Shown: one piece after another, positions 1 through 9,345 of the stretch | Layout: every line of letters starts with the position of its first letter | Numbering within the stretch: the first letter of the stretch is position 1 | Source: Bedellia somnulentella | Taxonomy: Eukaryota > Arthropoda > Insecta > Lepidoptera > Bedelliidae | Assembly: GCA_963576735.1 (NCBI GenBank) | Contig: OY755183.1 | Coordinates: 7,831,213 to 7,895,212 of the forward strand | Reading direction: 5' to 3' | Length of the DNA stretch: 64,000 nucleotides | Position numbers and translations under genes: made by a program | Notes under the pieces: model-generated | What the model saw: the letters and a program-made list of their open reading frames with translations, nothing else | Databases searched by the model: none | What the model was told of the DNA's origin: nothing

Positions 1-300
1 TTAACCTGTATGTATGTCTGTTGGTCCGCGATTATCTCACGTTTGGCTTAAGCTATTTGGATGCGGTTTTCAGAAAAGTATTCGTTACATTTAGGAGAAG
101 GTTTTAGTGCCTTGACCGACCAAAAAAAGAAAGGAGGTTCTGTGTTTGACCTGTATGTATGTGTGTTGGTCCGCGATTATCTCACGTTTGGGTTAAGCTA
201 TTTGGATGCGGTTTTCAGAAAAGTATTCGTTACATTTAGAAGATGGGTTAAAAGTTCTTTAACCGACTCGAAAAAAAGGAGGTTTCTTAGTTTGAAATAT
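1..300 (+). repeat. Tandem duplication, period 145 bp
   Basis: The block starting CCTGTATGTATG at 5 starts again at 150, a period of 145 bp, and the two units are nearly identical for about 90 bp (through the stretch ending TTCGTTACATTTAG) before drifting. The short AG-rich motif AAAGGAGGTT recurs at the end of each unit. It looks like part of a dispersed lepidopteran repeat that was duplicated in tandem and is cut by the window edge. Small open frames here are not genes. Confidence 0.8.
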
Positions 301-475
301 AAGTATGTATGTAAAGTTATCAATACTAGACAGAAATTTATCAATATATGTTAATAAAGTTTTTTTATTAGTAATAAACAGAGTTACTAAATTATTGAAC
401 AAAAAAGTATATAAAAACATGAATAAATTACTCTTAATTATATTAAAGAAAAAAATATATATTGCAACATCATGT

Positions 476-946
476 TTTTCATCCTGGTCATTTCAATCAA
501 GGCGCTTTCGTCATGGGGAATTTCGCGCTTTCGGAATGGTCTTAACCATTTAAGTAATTTCTTTGAATCTATATCACTCAAAGCCATCTCATCAAGGGAT
601 TTTACTCGACTCAACGCTACATATATATAAGAGTGTTTCTTCGCATTTGTGATAGGTGAACTTCTCTTTGCTCATCTGTTTCGGCAGCAAGAGCAGCACG
701 CTGACGATCTCTCTCATTCTGAAGGGCAAGCACGAGTTATCGACACGATAACGGTTAGAATGAGATGGCAGTATACGATACTAAGTAAGTGCGTAAAAGA
801 TGGCTGCTTTATCTCACGCGATAACTAGTTTAAATACGGCTCGTGCTTGCTCTGCTGAAGTCTTTATTTTTTCTCGATGGGTGTTTCGTTCTCCCTTACG
901 CGACTTTTCCTTAAAGCATTCTTTGCTTTTCTATCTAGGCCCGCAG
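476..946 (-). pseudogene. Helitron-type Rep/helicase remnant, internally deleted
   Basis: On the minus strand, 860-935 and 640-722 read as a highly basic, Arg/Glu/Ala-rich segment (RKAKNALRKSRVRENETP, then NERDRQRAALAAETDEQRE), like the N-terminal part of insect Helitron proteins. This is followed at about 480-625 by YVALSRVKSLDEMALSDI, which matches helicase motif VI of Pif1-type helicases, the C-terminal domain of Helitron proteins. The replication-initiator (HUH) domain and most of the helicase that should lie between are absent, stops and a frame change interrupt it, and a MITE (724-851) sits inside. Not a functional gene. A host Pif1 fragment is less likely because of the N-terminal Arg-rich segment. 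Confidence 0.6.
724..851. mobile_element. Short MITE, copy 1 of 3 (GGCAAGCACGAG ends)
   Basis: It is bounded by inverted ends GCAAGCACGAG and CTCGTGCTTGC and is about 128 bp long. The interior (ATAACGGTTAGAATGAGATG and following) is almost identical to 37465-37598 and, inverted, to 23197-23330. This copy lacks about 9 bp near its left end that the other two have. It interrupts the Helitron remnant. I could not find a clear target duplication. Confidence 0.8.
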
Positions 947-1060
947 GTAAACAAAATAGTAACAAGTAAGCTAAAGTCATAATAACAAATATTATAACTA
1001 CCTGTTAAAAAAAACTATAAAATAAACGGACAGTAAAACTTATCTCTCAAAAATTATCAC
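852..1060. other. Short spacer with Helitron flank
   Basis: The first 80 bases belong to the Helitron remnant on the minus strand. The rest is AT-rich, with no gene seen. Confidence 0.5.
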
Positions 1061-2176
1061 TAATTCACTAAAAAAACTCAGAGTGATTTAAGAACTTATC
1101 ACTAAAAAGTATAAAATAAAAAACAAAAACAAAAACTTCAAATTAAAAACTAAACAGAAAAATTAAATATTATTATTTTTTATTTAAAAAAGAACCGCCT
1201 TCAAAAATCCAACTGAAAAGTATAAAATAATTTTTATTTATTTTATTATGTACAACTCTATTCAACTTCTTCTTTTTGAAGTCGGTGCCAAACAGACAAA
1301 TCCAAAATGAAAATTGCTACATAGAGAAAACCATACGAATAATAAATCAATCGATAGTGCCTCAACAACAGTAGGTAACACAATCGCGCTCAAAAATCAA
1401 GAAATTTCTTCCGCTCGCAACGACGTCGCTTTATAAAGGCTGGAATTGGGGGACAGTGAGCGGTGCTTAGCCTGGTGTGCATGCGTCGCACTCCGCAGAG
1501 AAATTATCATAATATACATGTCACCGTAAAACTGTAAATACTAGTAAATTATAATTTTAGATAGATAGCGAGATAGTAAACTAACGTTAGGTTAGGTTAT
1601 GTAAGATTATCAGATTTCAAACTAACGGAATTAACAATTCGACAGAGACATGCATGCACCGAGTTGGCACAACCAATACTCCTAACACTTTGTAAAAAGA
1701 CGATCGAGAATCTAAATCACTACATAGTATAAAACAAAGTCGCTTTCTCTCTCCCTGTCTGGGATATACGGACATCCTTATGTATACTTTAATCTGTAAA
1801 ACTATGAAATGAATTTTAATGCGATTTTTTTTATTAATTGATTAAAAAGGAAGGTTTATAAGGATGATATACGCTGATGGGGTGGAGAACTCACTCAACT
1901 TGGGCGGGCCACTAATATTCGTTCTTCTTTGTCATGAAAATTGGTTTGGCACCGACTTCAAAAAGAAGAAGTTGAATAGAGTTGTACATAATAAAATAAA
2001 TAAAAATTATTTTATACTTTTCAGTTGGATTTTTGAAGGCGGTTCTTTTTTAAATAAAAAATAATAATATTTAATTTTTCTGTTTAGTTTTTAATTTGAA
2101 GTTTTTGTTTTTGTTTTTTATTTTATACTTTTTAGTGATAAGTTCTTAAATCACTCTGAGTTTTTTTAGTGAATTA
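1061..2176. mobile_element. Non-autonomous element with perfect 233-bp terminal inverted repeats
   Basis: The arms 1061-1293 and 1944-2176 are exact reverse complements without gaps as far as I could read (paired positions sum to 3237). The outer boundary reads TA|ATTCACT on the left and AGTGAAT|TA on the right, consistent with a TA target duplication of Tc1/mariner type. The 650-bp centre has no transposase. It contains a motif widespread in Lepidoptera (CAAAGTCGCTTTCTCTCTCC near 1736, then an AAGGAAGGTTTATA motif near 1848) that may itself be an older repeat. Short open frames in the arms are repeat sequence, not genes. Confidence 0.85.
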
Positions 2177-2706
2177 TTCTTGTATATTGTTTACACGAAT
2201 AGGCAAAAAGTAGCGAATAATATTAATGCACACAATTAAACTTGTATCCGCGCGTTATTAATGTTATAATAGTTTGCTTATTGTACTTTTAAAGTCATAG
2301 ATAACTTTATACATACATTTTTAAATTACCGATACATTGTTACCTAGATCCTTAGCTTTGCTTAAATATAAATACTGACCTGAAGAATAGTTTAAAGAGA
2401 AAAGCCTAGGTATACTATATATTGGATAATTATCAAGGTAAGCTCTTGAATACTTATGAAGTTAATCCAATCAGCTTAAAAAATCTTCATCGTTGTATAC
2501 GAAAACTTTTAAATACAATAATTTATGGATACGCGAATAATATGTAAATGATCACGGAAATTCCAGAAAACCACATTCTTTTCAATGACGCTAATCTGCA
2601 ATGAATCCCAATGGTAGTGCCTCACTCACTCGTTAATATCATTATAAATCTGTTTATTACACTGTGTTTTTTGTGGTAAATATTTTTGATTTGGAACATT
2701 TTATAT
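2177..2706. other. AT-rich spacer, nothing recognised
   Basis: No open frame of note, no RNA gene and no repeat recognised. Confidence 0.5.
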
Positions 2707-2930
2707 AAATTTTATCTTCTTGTATGAAGTTTCATACTTAAGCTCGGAGATAGTCATCATGCATATTTACATCTTGTTTTAACTATTTACTAGATTAAAC
2801 AATGTATTTGTTTTTAATAATAGTAGTTACTGTAAGAAAAAACAAACCAAGTAAACAACTAAGCAGGAAATATTAAGGAAAACCTCAGAAAGCCCCGCAT
2901 TACTACATGATATGCTTCCTAAAAGACATA
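2707..2930 (+). repeat. Dispersed 224-bp repeat, copy A
   Basis: Nearly identical (a handful of differences) and without length change to 8402-8625 in the same orientation. It begins AAATTTTATCTTCTTGTATG and ends AAAAGACATA. No inverted ends and no coding capacity, so the family is unknown. The near-identity implies a recent copy or duplication event. Confidence 0.85.
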
Positions 2931-3639
2931 TTGATAAGAAAATATGACAGGTAGATTCTTCCAAAAACTGAGAGAAATATGGTGACTGAAAATCTATAAG
3001 CTCAGTTAGCTATTGTCCGACAGAGAAAATTTAAGTGATTTTTTAGGCCTAAAAAGGTCTCTACTCTAGTATACGCAATTTACAACAATTTATGTATTGT
3101 AACATATGTAACGCTAAATATCTGTATGTTGTGTATACCTACTTCTCTGATAGAGAAAGAGAAGGGTTTAATACACTTAAAGCTGATTTCAAAAATTAAT
3201 AAATATATGATTTATATAATTTGAATCTTCAGTCTTTACGATACAAAGCCTTAGAATTTAATTAAAATTCAAAATTAGAACCCAAAATCAAAATAGAACT
3301 GAGCATATCCGCTGACGTCAGACCATGAAAATTCCTACGTTATACAATCTTTAATTTGTTGCCCGTAGTCTTTTAAGGCACGTCATTCATCCCTAATAGA
3401 GTTTCTCTTGTCAACGTGTTCCGGAATATTTGAACCCGCAAAATACCATATAAGAATCCATGATGTAGATACGTAGGTAAATTGCATCCCAAAATGATGC
3501 CAGGTGGGGTGCCAGATCAATACACCACATGCAGCAACGTCAAATAACTTCAAAAGTAAGGAAAACAAAAAATATAGATTTCTGATTCTCGCATTAATCA
3601 ATTAAATGAGTATATATGAATAATTTACTGTTTTTTGAC
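2931..3639. other. AT-rich spacer with one CRE-like site
   Basis: No gene seen. A perfect TGACGTCA palindrome lies at 3313-3320, the core of CREB/ATF-type binding sites. As a single site in a gene desert its role is unproven. Confidence 0.4.
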
Positions 3640-3800
3640 ATGAATTCCTCATGTGGGGATTATTACTCATAAATAAAAGATGTTATTAAAGGAAAGAAAA
3701 ATTTCGACACTGGCGGGGTTCGAACCCCGCCAGTGTCGAAATTTTTCTTTCCTTTAATAACATCTTTTATTTATGAATATATGAATAAATTTACCAAAAC
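3640..3800. repeat. Perfect 110-bp palindrome made of tRNA-headed repeat
   Basis: Positions 3667-3776 are an exact palindrome with 55-bp arms and no spacer, centred on TTCGAA at 3719-3724. The arms consist of the body motif GGAAAGAAAAATTTCGACAC, which also occurs next to the tRNA-like head at 24178-24255. The centre GGGGTTCGAACCCC resembles a tRNA T-arm or B box. The flank at 3640-3666 (TCATGTGGGGATTATTACT) matches the same family at 24430. It looks like one repeat copied back on itself at its tRNA T-arm. Confidence 0.85.
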
Positions 3801-5380
3801 TCAGATATAAAGATTGCACACTTTAAAAAAGTTATGTAAACGTAAAAAAAAAACTTATTCTACGCCAGACAACGGCTAGAAACCCCATGTTTACATCTAT
3901 AGAAGACTTAAATATTTGTTGTATCCGTTGCCCAATGTATGTATATAAAAGCACAAAGGCTGTATTGGGTTATTCCGAGTACGTCATCTAACAGTTATTC
4001 GGCAAGGTCGCAAACGAGATTTGATCTAAGTTCGCTGACAACGGAATGCGGTTGCTTCATTGAAATGTATTTGTTTGTAGAAGACCTAAAAAAAACAATG
4101 TCTAAGCAATTTTAACGTGTTTCTGTTGAGGCGATCGATGTCCTATATGATGTAGCTATTTGCAATTGGTTTTCCAAACAATTATGTAAACAACTTACAT
4201 CATTTGTCTAGATGAAAATTCGAACCCATGTCGACCGGATTCAGCCACTTTCAACAGGTTATTGCCAAATTCCTGCATATTTGTGTTGTGACGTTAAGAG
4301 TTCATGTGTCCTCAAAACGCACTGGCTACCTCAATTGGACCACCATGATTCAGCAACTATTTAATCTACCGTAAACGGTATCTGATTATGTCGATACCAA
4401 GTGGCAAATAATTGTAAATATAAAAGTATTTCAGACATAGAGGTCTTTTTCCTCCTTTTATAATCTAGCATCATACAATATTTTAGTCACTTCCCACGTA
4501 ACACTCCTATATCTTAACTCCTCATAAACCTTTTATTACCAGACGAATTTCATAACTAAATTACAGCGGAACCGCCCGGAGTTTTCTGAACAGCAACACA
4601 GAAGATACAGAATATGGTCAGTTCCTAGAAAATCTAGTCAGTAACCACTCCTAACAGATTGCACAATCATCATCTGAACGTGCATCTGTAAAACACAGAA
4701 GAGCCAAGTGTGCGCAGGATTTATAAAACACAGTAGTAGTAGGACTACACAGCTGCGCAACTCACTGGCGCCAGGCGCTGTTTTCCATATCGAGTCTGTC
4801 ATTAGAATTCATTGAAATTCTAACAAGAATACATTGCTTACTTATATAACCAGCTCCGACAGATAATTGGTGACGCAATACGTCTCACACTTACGACGGT
4901 TTGTCATATTTGTATCAATATCAACTTGTTTAGAAACTATGTAGTTTACTCGCTACAATCTTGCGCTAAGTAAATAATCCCAACCAGCCAGTTGGTTTAG
5001 ATCTCTACAAATTCTGTTGTTGGAATTTACCTGTAAACATGTCACTAAAAATCGTATATACACATATCTGGATTATACACTGGTTTAGTCTGCTGATTTG
5101 TTTTAGTTTTACATTCAGAGGATTAAGTTTAATAATGTATAAAATACAAGTTTATATTTAGGCAGTAGGTATCACCAATAATGGAATATAATTTGAATAA
5201 TAATAAAGAAGATAATGTAAAAGTCCGCGATTATGTATATTTATATAAATAATACGTTTTTAAATGGTATAACAAGCCGTTTTGGATAAAAACCCCTTGT
5301 ATAAATTTTATTTCTACGCTCGACATTTTCACACAGCAACAGAGCAGCTAACTCTATTAAGCCCTCATCATTAGCATAGA
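3801..5380. other. Gene-free stretch
   Basis: AT-rich, with no open frame above about 60 codons that resembles a protein. No tRNA and no repeat confidently recognised. Confidence 0.5.
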
Positions 5381-5660
5381 AAAGAGTTACAAACCGTATG
5401 TATCCCACGGAATATTCCGAACGGCTAGAAAGTAAATTCCGCGACAGTATGAGGTTGCGGTTGTCAGCTGTGGGTCCGCAGCTGTTCCGTGACCTCCCGA
5501 TAACCCGCGAGGCGCCAGCGTTCTCGCAAGATCTCCCATTCATATTTTATTGCTCTGTGGCCCCTGATAATCAACAGCTGTTTGTTTCGACGCCCTTATC
5601 TTGACTCTCGAGTCGCGACTCTTGCGAACAATATGTTGACCTCTATAGACTACTGGCGGA
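5381..5660. other. GC-richer island, function unknown
   Basis: The base composition rises clearly above the surroundings, for example around GAGGTTGCGGTTGTCAGCTG and CCGCGAGGCGCCAGCG. Overlapping short open frames of 68 and 100 codons exist on the two strands, but neither resembles a known protein. It could be an unannotated 5' exon, a regulatory island or an old coding fragment. Confidence 0.3.
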
Positions 5661-6440
5661 GTTTAGGTGTTCATTCACGTTGTGGTTAAGGCTTGAGACT
5701 ATTACTGGTGTTACTAGAGTGTTTAAATATATTTTTGAGAAAAACTGTGTGGATGCATGTTAGCTGCTTAGGTAGAAATTGTAGCGATTAGAGTGGTCAT
5801 TAGTAGAACTGTCATTAGAACTAGACCGAGGTTGAGATTATTTTATTCTTTAACAGCCTATTCCAGTGCATTTATAAAAGGAGAGACATGATACAAGAAC
5901 GGTGAATTTATGTCGTTTATTAAGTGCATTTCCCCACAATACGAGTATATTACAAACTGAAGAGATTCACAAAGTTGTGTTGTCTTTTTGTTTTTAATCT
6001 GTAATAAAATGAAACAACAAAAACAAGATATTTCATTTGGAAGTTTTGGAACACAACTATTAAGACAAGAATAAGTATTATTTGAATCAAAACCAGTGTT
6101 AAAACTCGTGTCTTCTCATACAAAACATAATAAAAATTTGTCCCTTAGCAGCTAACACATTTAAATAAAACGGTCAAGTCAAACGACTCCAAGGCGGAAC
6201 CCGAATCATATCACGTTCTGTTAGTTTAATTAGAACCAAAATTTGCAACTCTACACTTGAGCCGATACGAGGAATTTGGAACAAAGGCTTTTGTTCCTTC
6301 TGAGGTGGACAACTCGACATTTTTCTACTGAATTTTATTGCATACTTGGCGGTTACTTTGAGCTACCTCAGTGTCGTGCTCAGACTTTACGATTAGGAAT
6401 TTTAATATACTTTATGGTGTATTACAGGCACTAAAACATT
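5661..6440. other. Gene-free stretch
   Basis: Nothing recognised on either strand. Confidence 0.5.
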
Positions 6441-6444
6441 ATTT

Positions 6445-6525
6445 CCCGCGGGTTTCGTTCAACGTGACTTAGGATTTTAGGACTTTTTAAGCGACTGCGG
6501 CTGGAGACCAATCCTTTTTTTTACA
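6445..6525 (+). repeat. Degenerate fragment of the TATG-tailed element
   Basis: It contains GACTTAGGATTTTAGGAC followed by GCGACTGCGGCTGGAGACC, matching the middle block of the 260-bp dispersed element described at 12515. Both ends are lost. Confidence 0.5.
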
Positions 6526-7289
6526 AATGTTTTCCCACATAAAGATATGAGACGAGATAATAAATATAATGGTTAGAAATAAAGCGAACCCTTCTAATAA
6601 GGTTTGAGATGATCTAACGAATATATAGCGAAACGATTGATAGTATTCGATATACACACACATACATACATATACACACGCCATTAGTTTCCATTAGTGT
6701 CGATTAGCGCTTTGTATGATCATGGCAATTTTAAATATTTCTTATTATTAATTTAAAATATTATTTTTGTTAGTTGTTTCAATACGTTTATTTAAGTATA
6801 TTTGACGCGGTACCTATTTATAACATTATCTTAGTCTATACTATAATAAGACTGTACCAAGGTCAAAACTGTACGTTGAAGAAAAATAATGAAAACCGGC
6901 GGAATATGTTTAATTTTCGATACTGAAGCCAAATTTGCTCTTTTTGAAAACAATGTCTTTCTGTCTTTCTGTCTGTATGTGCGGTCATCACGTTAATTCT
7001 ACCAGACGGATCTTGAACAAATTTAGTATGAATGTAGCTTATACACCTGGCCAACACATAGGATATAATTTATCCTGGATTTCGCAAGGGTGCCCACAGG
7101 AGCATAAAAAAACATAACTTTCATATTCATATGACATATGACATATGATAGACTCTTCAATAATAGTCTTTTTGGAGAAAATAAGTGTTTCATCCATTTT
7201 CTTCAAAATAAATGTCCATTTAATTGTTTGTCAATAGTATGACTACTAGATATAAAGGTTGTAAAAAAATTTAACTCTACACCCAACGT
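6526..7289. other. Gene-free stretch
   Basis: No gene recognised. A short (ACATATG)n run occurs near 7132-7147, and a possible (AC/AT)n simple repeat at 6650-6680. Confidence 0.45.
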
Positions 7290-7294
7290 CTTCG

Positions 7295-7372
7295 TGGCGT
7301 AGCGGTATAACGTTTGGTATAACTAATCGAACGGAAGACCCAGGTTCGAATCCCGGGGATCATAATCTTTTT
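7295..7372 (+). repeat. tRNA-like SINE head
   Basis: CGTGGCGTAGCGGTATAACG resembles a tRNA D-arm/A box, and GGTTCGAATCCCGGG at about 7342 is a good B box. The spacing is tRNA-like, but the arms do not form a convincing anticodon stem. The block is followed by AT-rich sequence. Best read as the head of a tRNA-derived SINE or a decayed tRNA, not a working tRNA gene. Confidence 0.55.
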
Positions 7373-7884
7373 GCAATTTTTTTTGCTTTTGTGTTAGCTT
7401 AGAATAATAGGAAACACTAATCCTTCTTTTTCACATTCAACTATGCGAATATGTATGAATAAAGATAATTGAAAGTATATTGTATAAACTTGGCGTATTC
7501 ATTTGGTAGGTCTGAGAATATATTTATAACTTTTATTTTTTAACTATTTTTAAACTAATATTCCCATAGATATATTATGCTATACTTACGCACAAATTAA
7601 TATTCTGTTTAAGCCTCAGATTGCAAAGTCGGTAAATAATAGCACATATCTCGATTTTCATTTAGTACCGCCATCTATGACTGATTGGCTGCAATCTCTC
7701 ACACATCACCAACGGTTAGGTTAAAGGAGGAAAGGAACCTATAGGATTAAAATTTAGTATACAGATTCTATACATTTCTGTATCTAGAAATTTTATACTT
7801 GATGCGATTGACTGATATAAGGCAAGACTAAGACAAGAAGACACTACAAAAATGAATATTTGAAATTCAGCTATCAATCATTCA
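7373..7884. other. Gene-free stretch
   Basis: AT-rich. The phrase ACCGCCATCTATGACTG at about 7669 resembles a short motif also seen at 30269 and is probably a dispersed repeat fragment. Otherwise nothing. Confidence 0.4.
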
Positions 7885-8050
7885 TGAGTATATACTTAAG
7901 GCTATAAACCCCAAAAAAGGGTAGCCACAGCTTCAGAGATAGTAATCCTTTATCCACTTTTGGAAGTTAAATGGGGAAAAGGTAGTCAAATGGGTCTCCA
8001 ACTGCATCGCCCAATAATCACTTAAAAGGCCTCAATGTTCTTTATATCTA
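7885..8050 (-). repeat. Partial copy of the TATG-tailed element
   Basis: Reads in reverse: GAGTATATAC, GGCTATAAACCCC, GGGTAGCCACAGCTTC, then GGGTCTCCAACTGCATCGCC. The far end, which should end near CGACACTACAC, is missing. Confidence 0.65.
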
Positions 8051-8401
8051 TTACAAAGCCCACGGGAATATAAATATAAAAAAAACAGAACTTAAGATAG
8101 TGTTTTGGTATTTTGGATGTAAACCGGATGTAAAAAATTTAGTCCACGCGGACGTAGTCGCGGGGAAAAAGCTAGTAGGAAATAAAAGATCGCAAAAGTA
8201 ATTATTCTGTTTTCACACATACAATAATAAGATTTGGTTTTTATTGAAATCGATTCAGTTAATAGTAGTATTTTCATGTTTGTATTACATATTCCGATCT
8301 CACCATTTATCCGTAATCAAGACAGAAAAACCATTTAAAATAACTTTAACTAACTTCATTTCTTTTTTAAAGTAACTCAGAACTTGAAACACAAGGAGCG
8401 C

Positions 8402-8625
8402 AAATTTTATCTTCTTGTATGAAGTTTCATAATTAAGCTCGGAGATATTCATCATGAATATTTACATCTTGTTTTAACTATTTACTAGATTAAACAATGT
8501 ATTTGTTTTTAATAAAAGTAGTTACTGTAAGAAAAAACAAACCAAGTAAACAACTAAGCAGGAAATATTAAGGAAAACCTCAGAAAGCCCCGCATTACTA
8601 CATGATATGCTTCCTAAAAGACATA
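8402..8625 (+). repeat. Dispersed 224-bp repeat, copy B
   Basis: Near-identical to 2707-2930. It is flanked on both sides by a direct repeat of about 50 bp (ACTTCATTTCTTTTTTAAAG with ACTTGAAACACAAGGAGCGC), at 8351-8402 and 8627-8678. It therefore sits within a locally duplicated sequence, or was inserted with a long flank duplication. Confidence 0.85.
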
Positions 8626-8743
8626 AACTTCATTTCTTTTTTAAAGAACTTAGAACTTGAAACACAAGGAGCGCAATTAAACTAACGTCTTTACTCAGTG
8701 AATCACTGCAAGCGTAGAAGTCAAGGAAGCGTACAATGACCAC

Positions 8744-8846
8744 GGCAGGTGCGTGATGTGGTCGGTATGCTCGGGTGCCGGCGGTCCGGTGTAGGCGGTG
8801 CTCAGCGGAGCAGCAATGGGAGCGCCTTCACGAGCGGGCTCTTGAA
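8744..8846 (-). other. Exon-like segment, copy 1 (hypothetical)
   Basis: The minus strand has an open frame rich in Pro, Ala and Glu (IVQEPAREGAPIAAPLSTAY onward), bounded by a plausible acceptor (CTGATAG before TTCAAGAG) and a weak donor (CTGCC|GTGGTC). The exon would be 103 nt, entering at phase 1 and leaving at phase 2. A diverged second copy with the same borders lies at 9093-9198. I recognise no protein family. It could be a real alternative exon of a gene outside the window, or an old coding fragment duplicated in tandem. Confidence 0.3.
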
Positions 8847-9092
8847 CTATCAGACGAGATGTAAGTAGGATATTAAAACGATACCCATACTCACGGGTAT
8901 AAATGCCTAAAAGAGGAAGCCAATGCTTGGCAATTAACCATGAGCTGAGATTTTTGAAAGTTTCTTTCGAGAGAAAATATACAAAAATCAAGCCACCTTA
9001 GTACCTTAAATACAAGAATTGCTAATTAATTAGCGTCTTGACATAGTGAATCACTGCAAGCAATTATAACAACCAAGGAATCGTGTAACTAC

Positions 9093-9198
9093 GGCAGGTG
9101 TGTGATATGGTTGGTATGGAGCTCGGGTGCAGGCGTTCCGGTGTAGACGGTGCTCAGCGGAGCAGCAATGGGAGCGCCTTCACGATCAGGCTCTTGAA
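9093..9198 (-). other. Exon-like segment, copy 2 (hypothetical)
   Basis: A copy of the segment at 8744-8846, about 350 bp away. It is 106 nt long, so the only length difference is one codon. The same putative acceptor (CTGATAG, here with a CTAAC branch-point-like motif upstream) and donor position (CTGCC|GTAGTT) are kept. The frame stays open across the segment and stops right after it. Retention of frame despite substitutions suggests past coding selection, but no product can be named. Confidence 0.3.
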
Positions 9199-9252
9199 CT
9201 ATCAGATTAGATGTTAGTTCTGTATTAAGACGAGCTTGATGTTATTAATGAG

Positions 9253-9345
9253 CAATTATTTCTATCTACAAAGAGGCGATCAAGAATCTCTGCCTACCCC
9301 AATGGGAAATAATGGTGTGAGTATATGTATTGTATGTATTTCTAT
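9253..9345 (+). repeat. LINE 3'-end remnant (RGDQE..PTPMGNNG type)
   Basis: Codes for a short phrase like QRGDQESLPTPMGNNG before a TATG-rich tail. The same CTACCCCAATGGGAATAATGG wording recurs at 38440 and, altered, at 41300. It is probably the end of a reverse-transcriptase ORF and 3' region of one dispersed LINE. Confidence 0.45.

Noticed and set aside
1584..1600. GTTAGGTTAGGTTA, like the insect telomere repeat TTAGG
   Set aside because: Only two units within the core of a mobile element, so not a telomeric array.
1864..2064. 66-codon open frame ending in the inverted repeat arm
   Set aside because: It lies half in the repeat arm and half in the core, with no similarity to a protein.
3313..3320. 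TGACGTCA as a real CREB-type site
   Set aside because: A single 8-mer with no nearby gene. Kept only as a remark.
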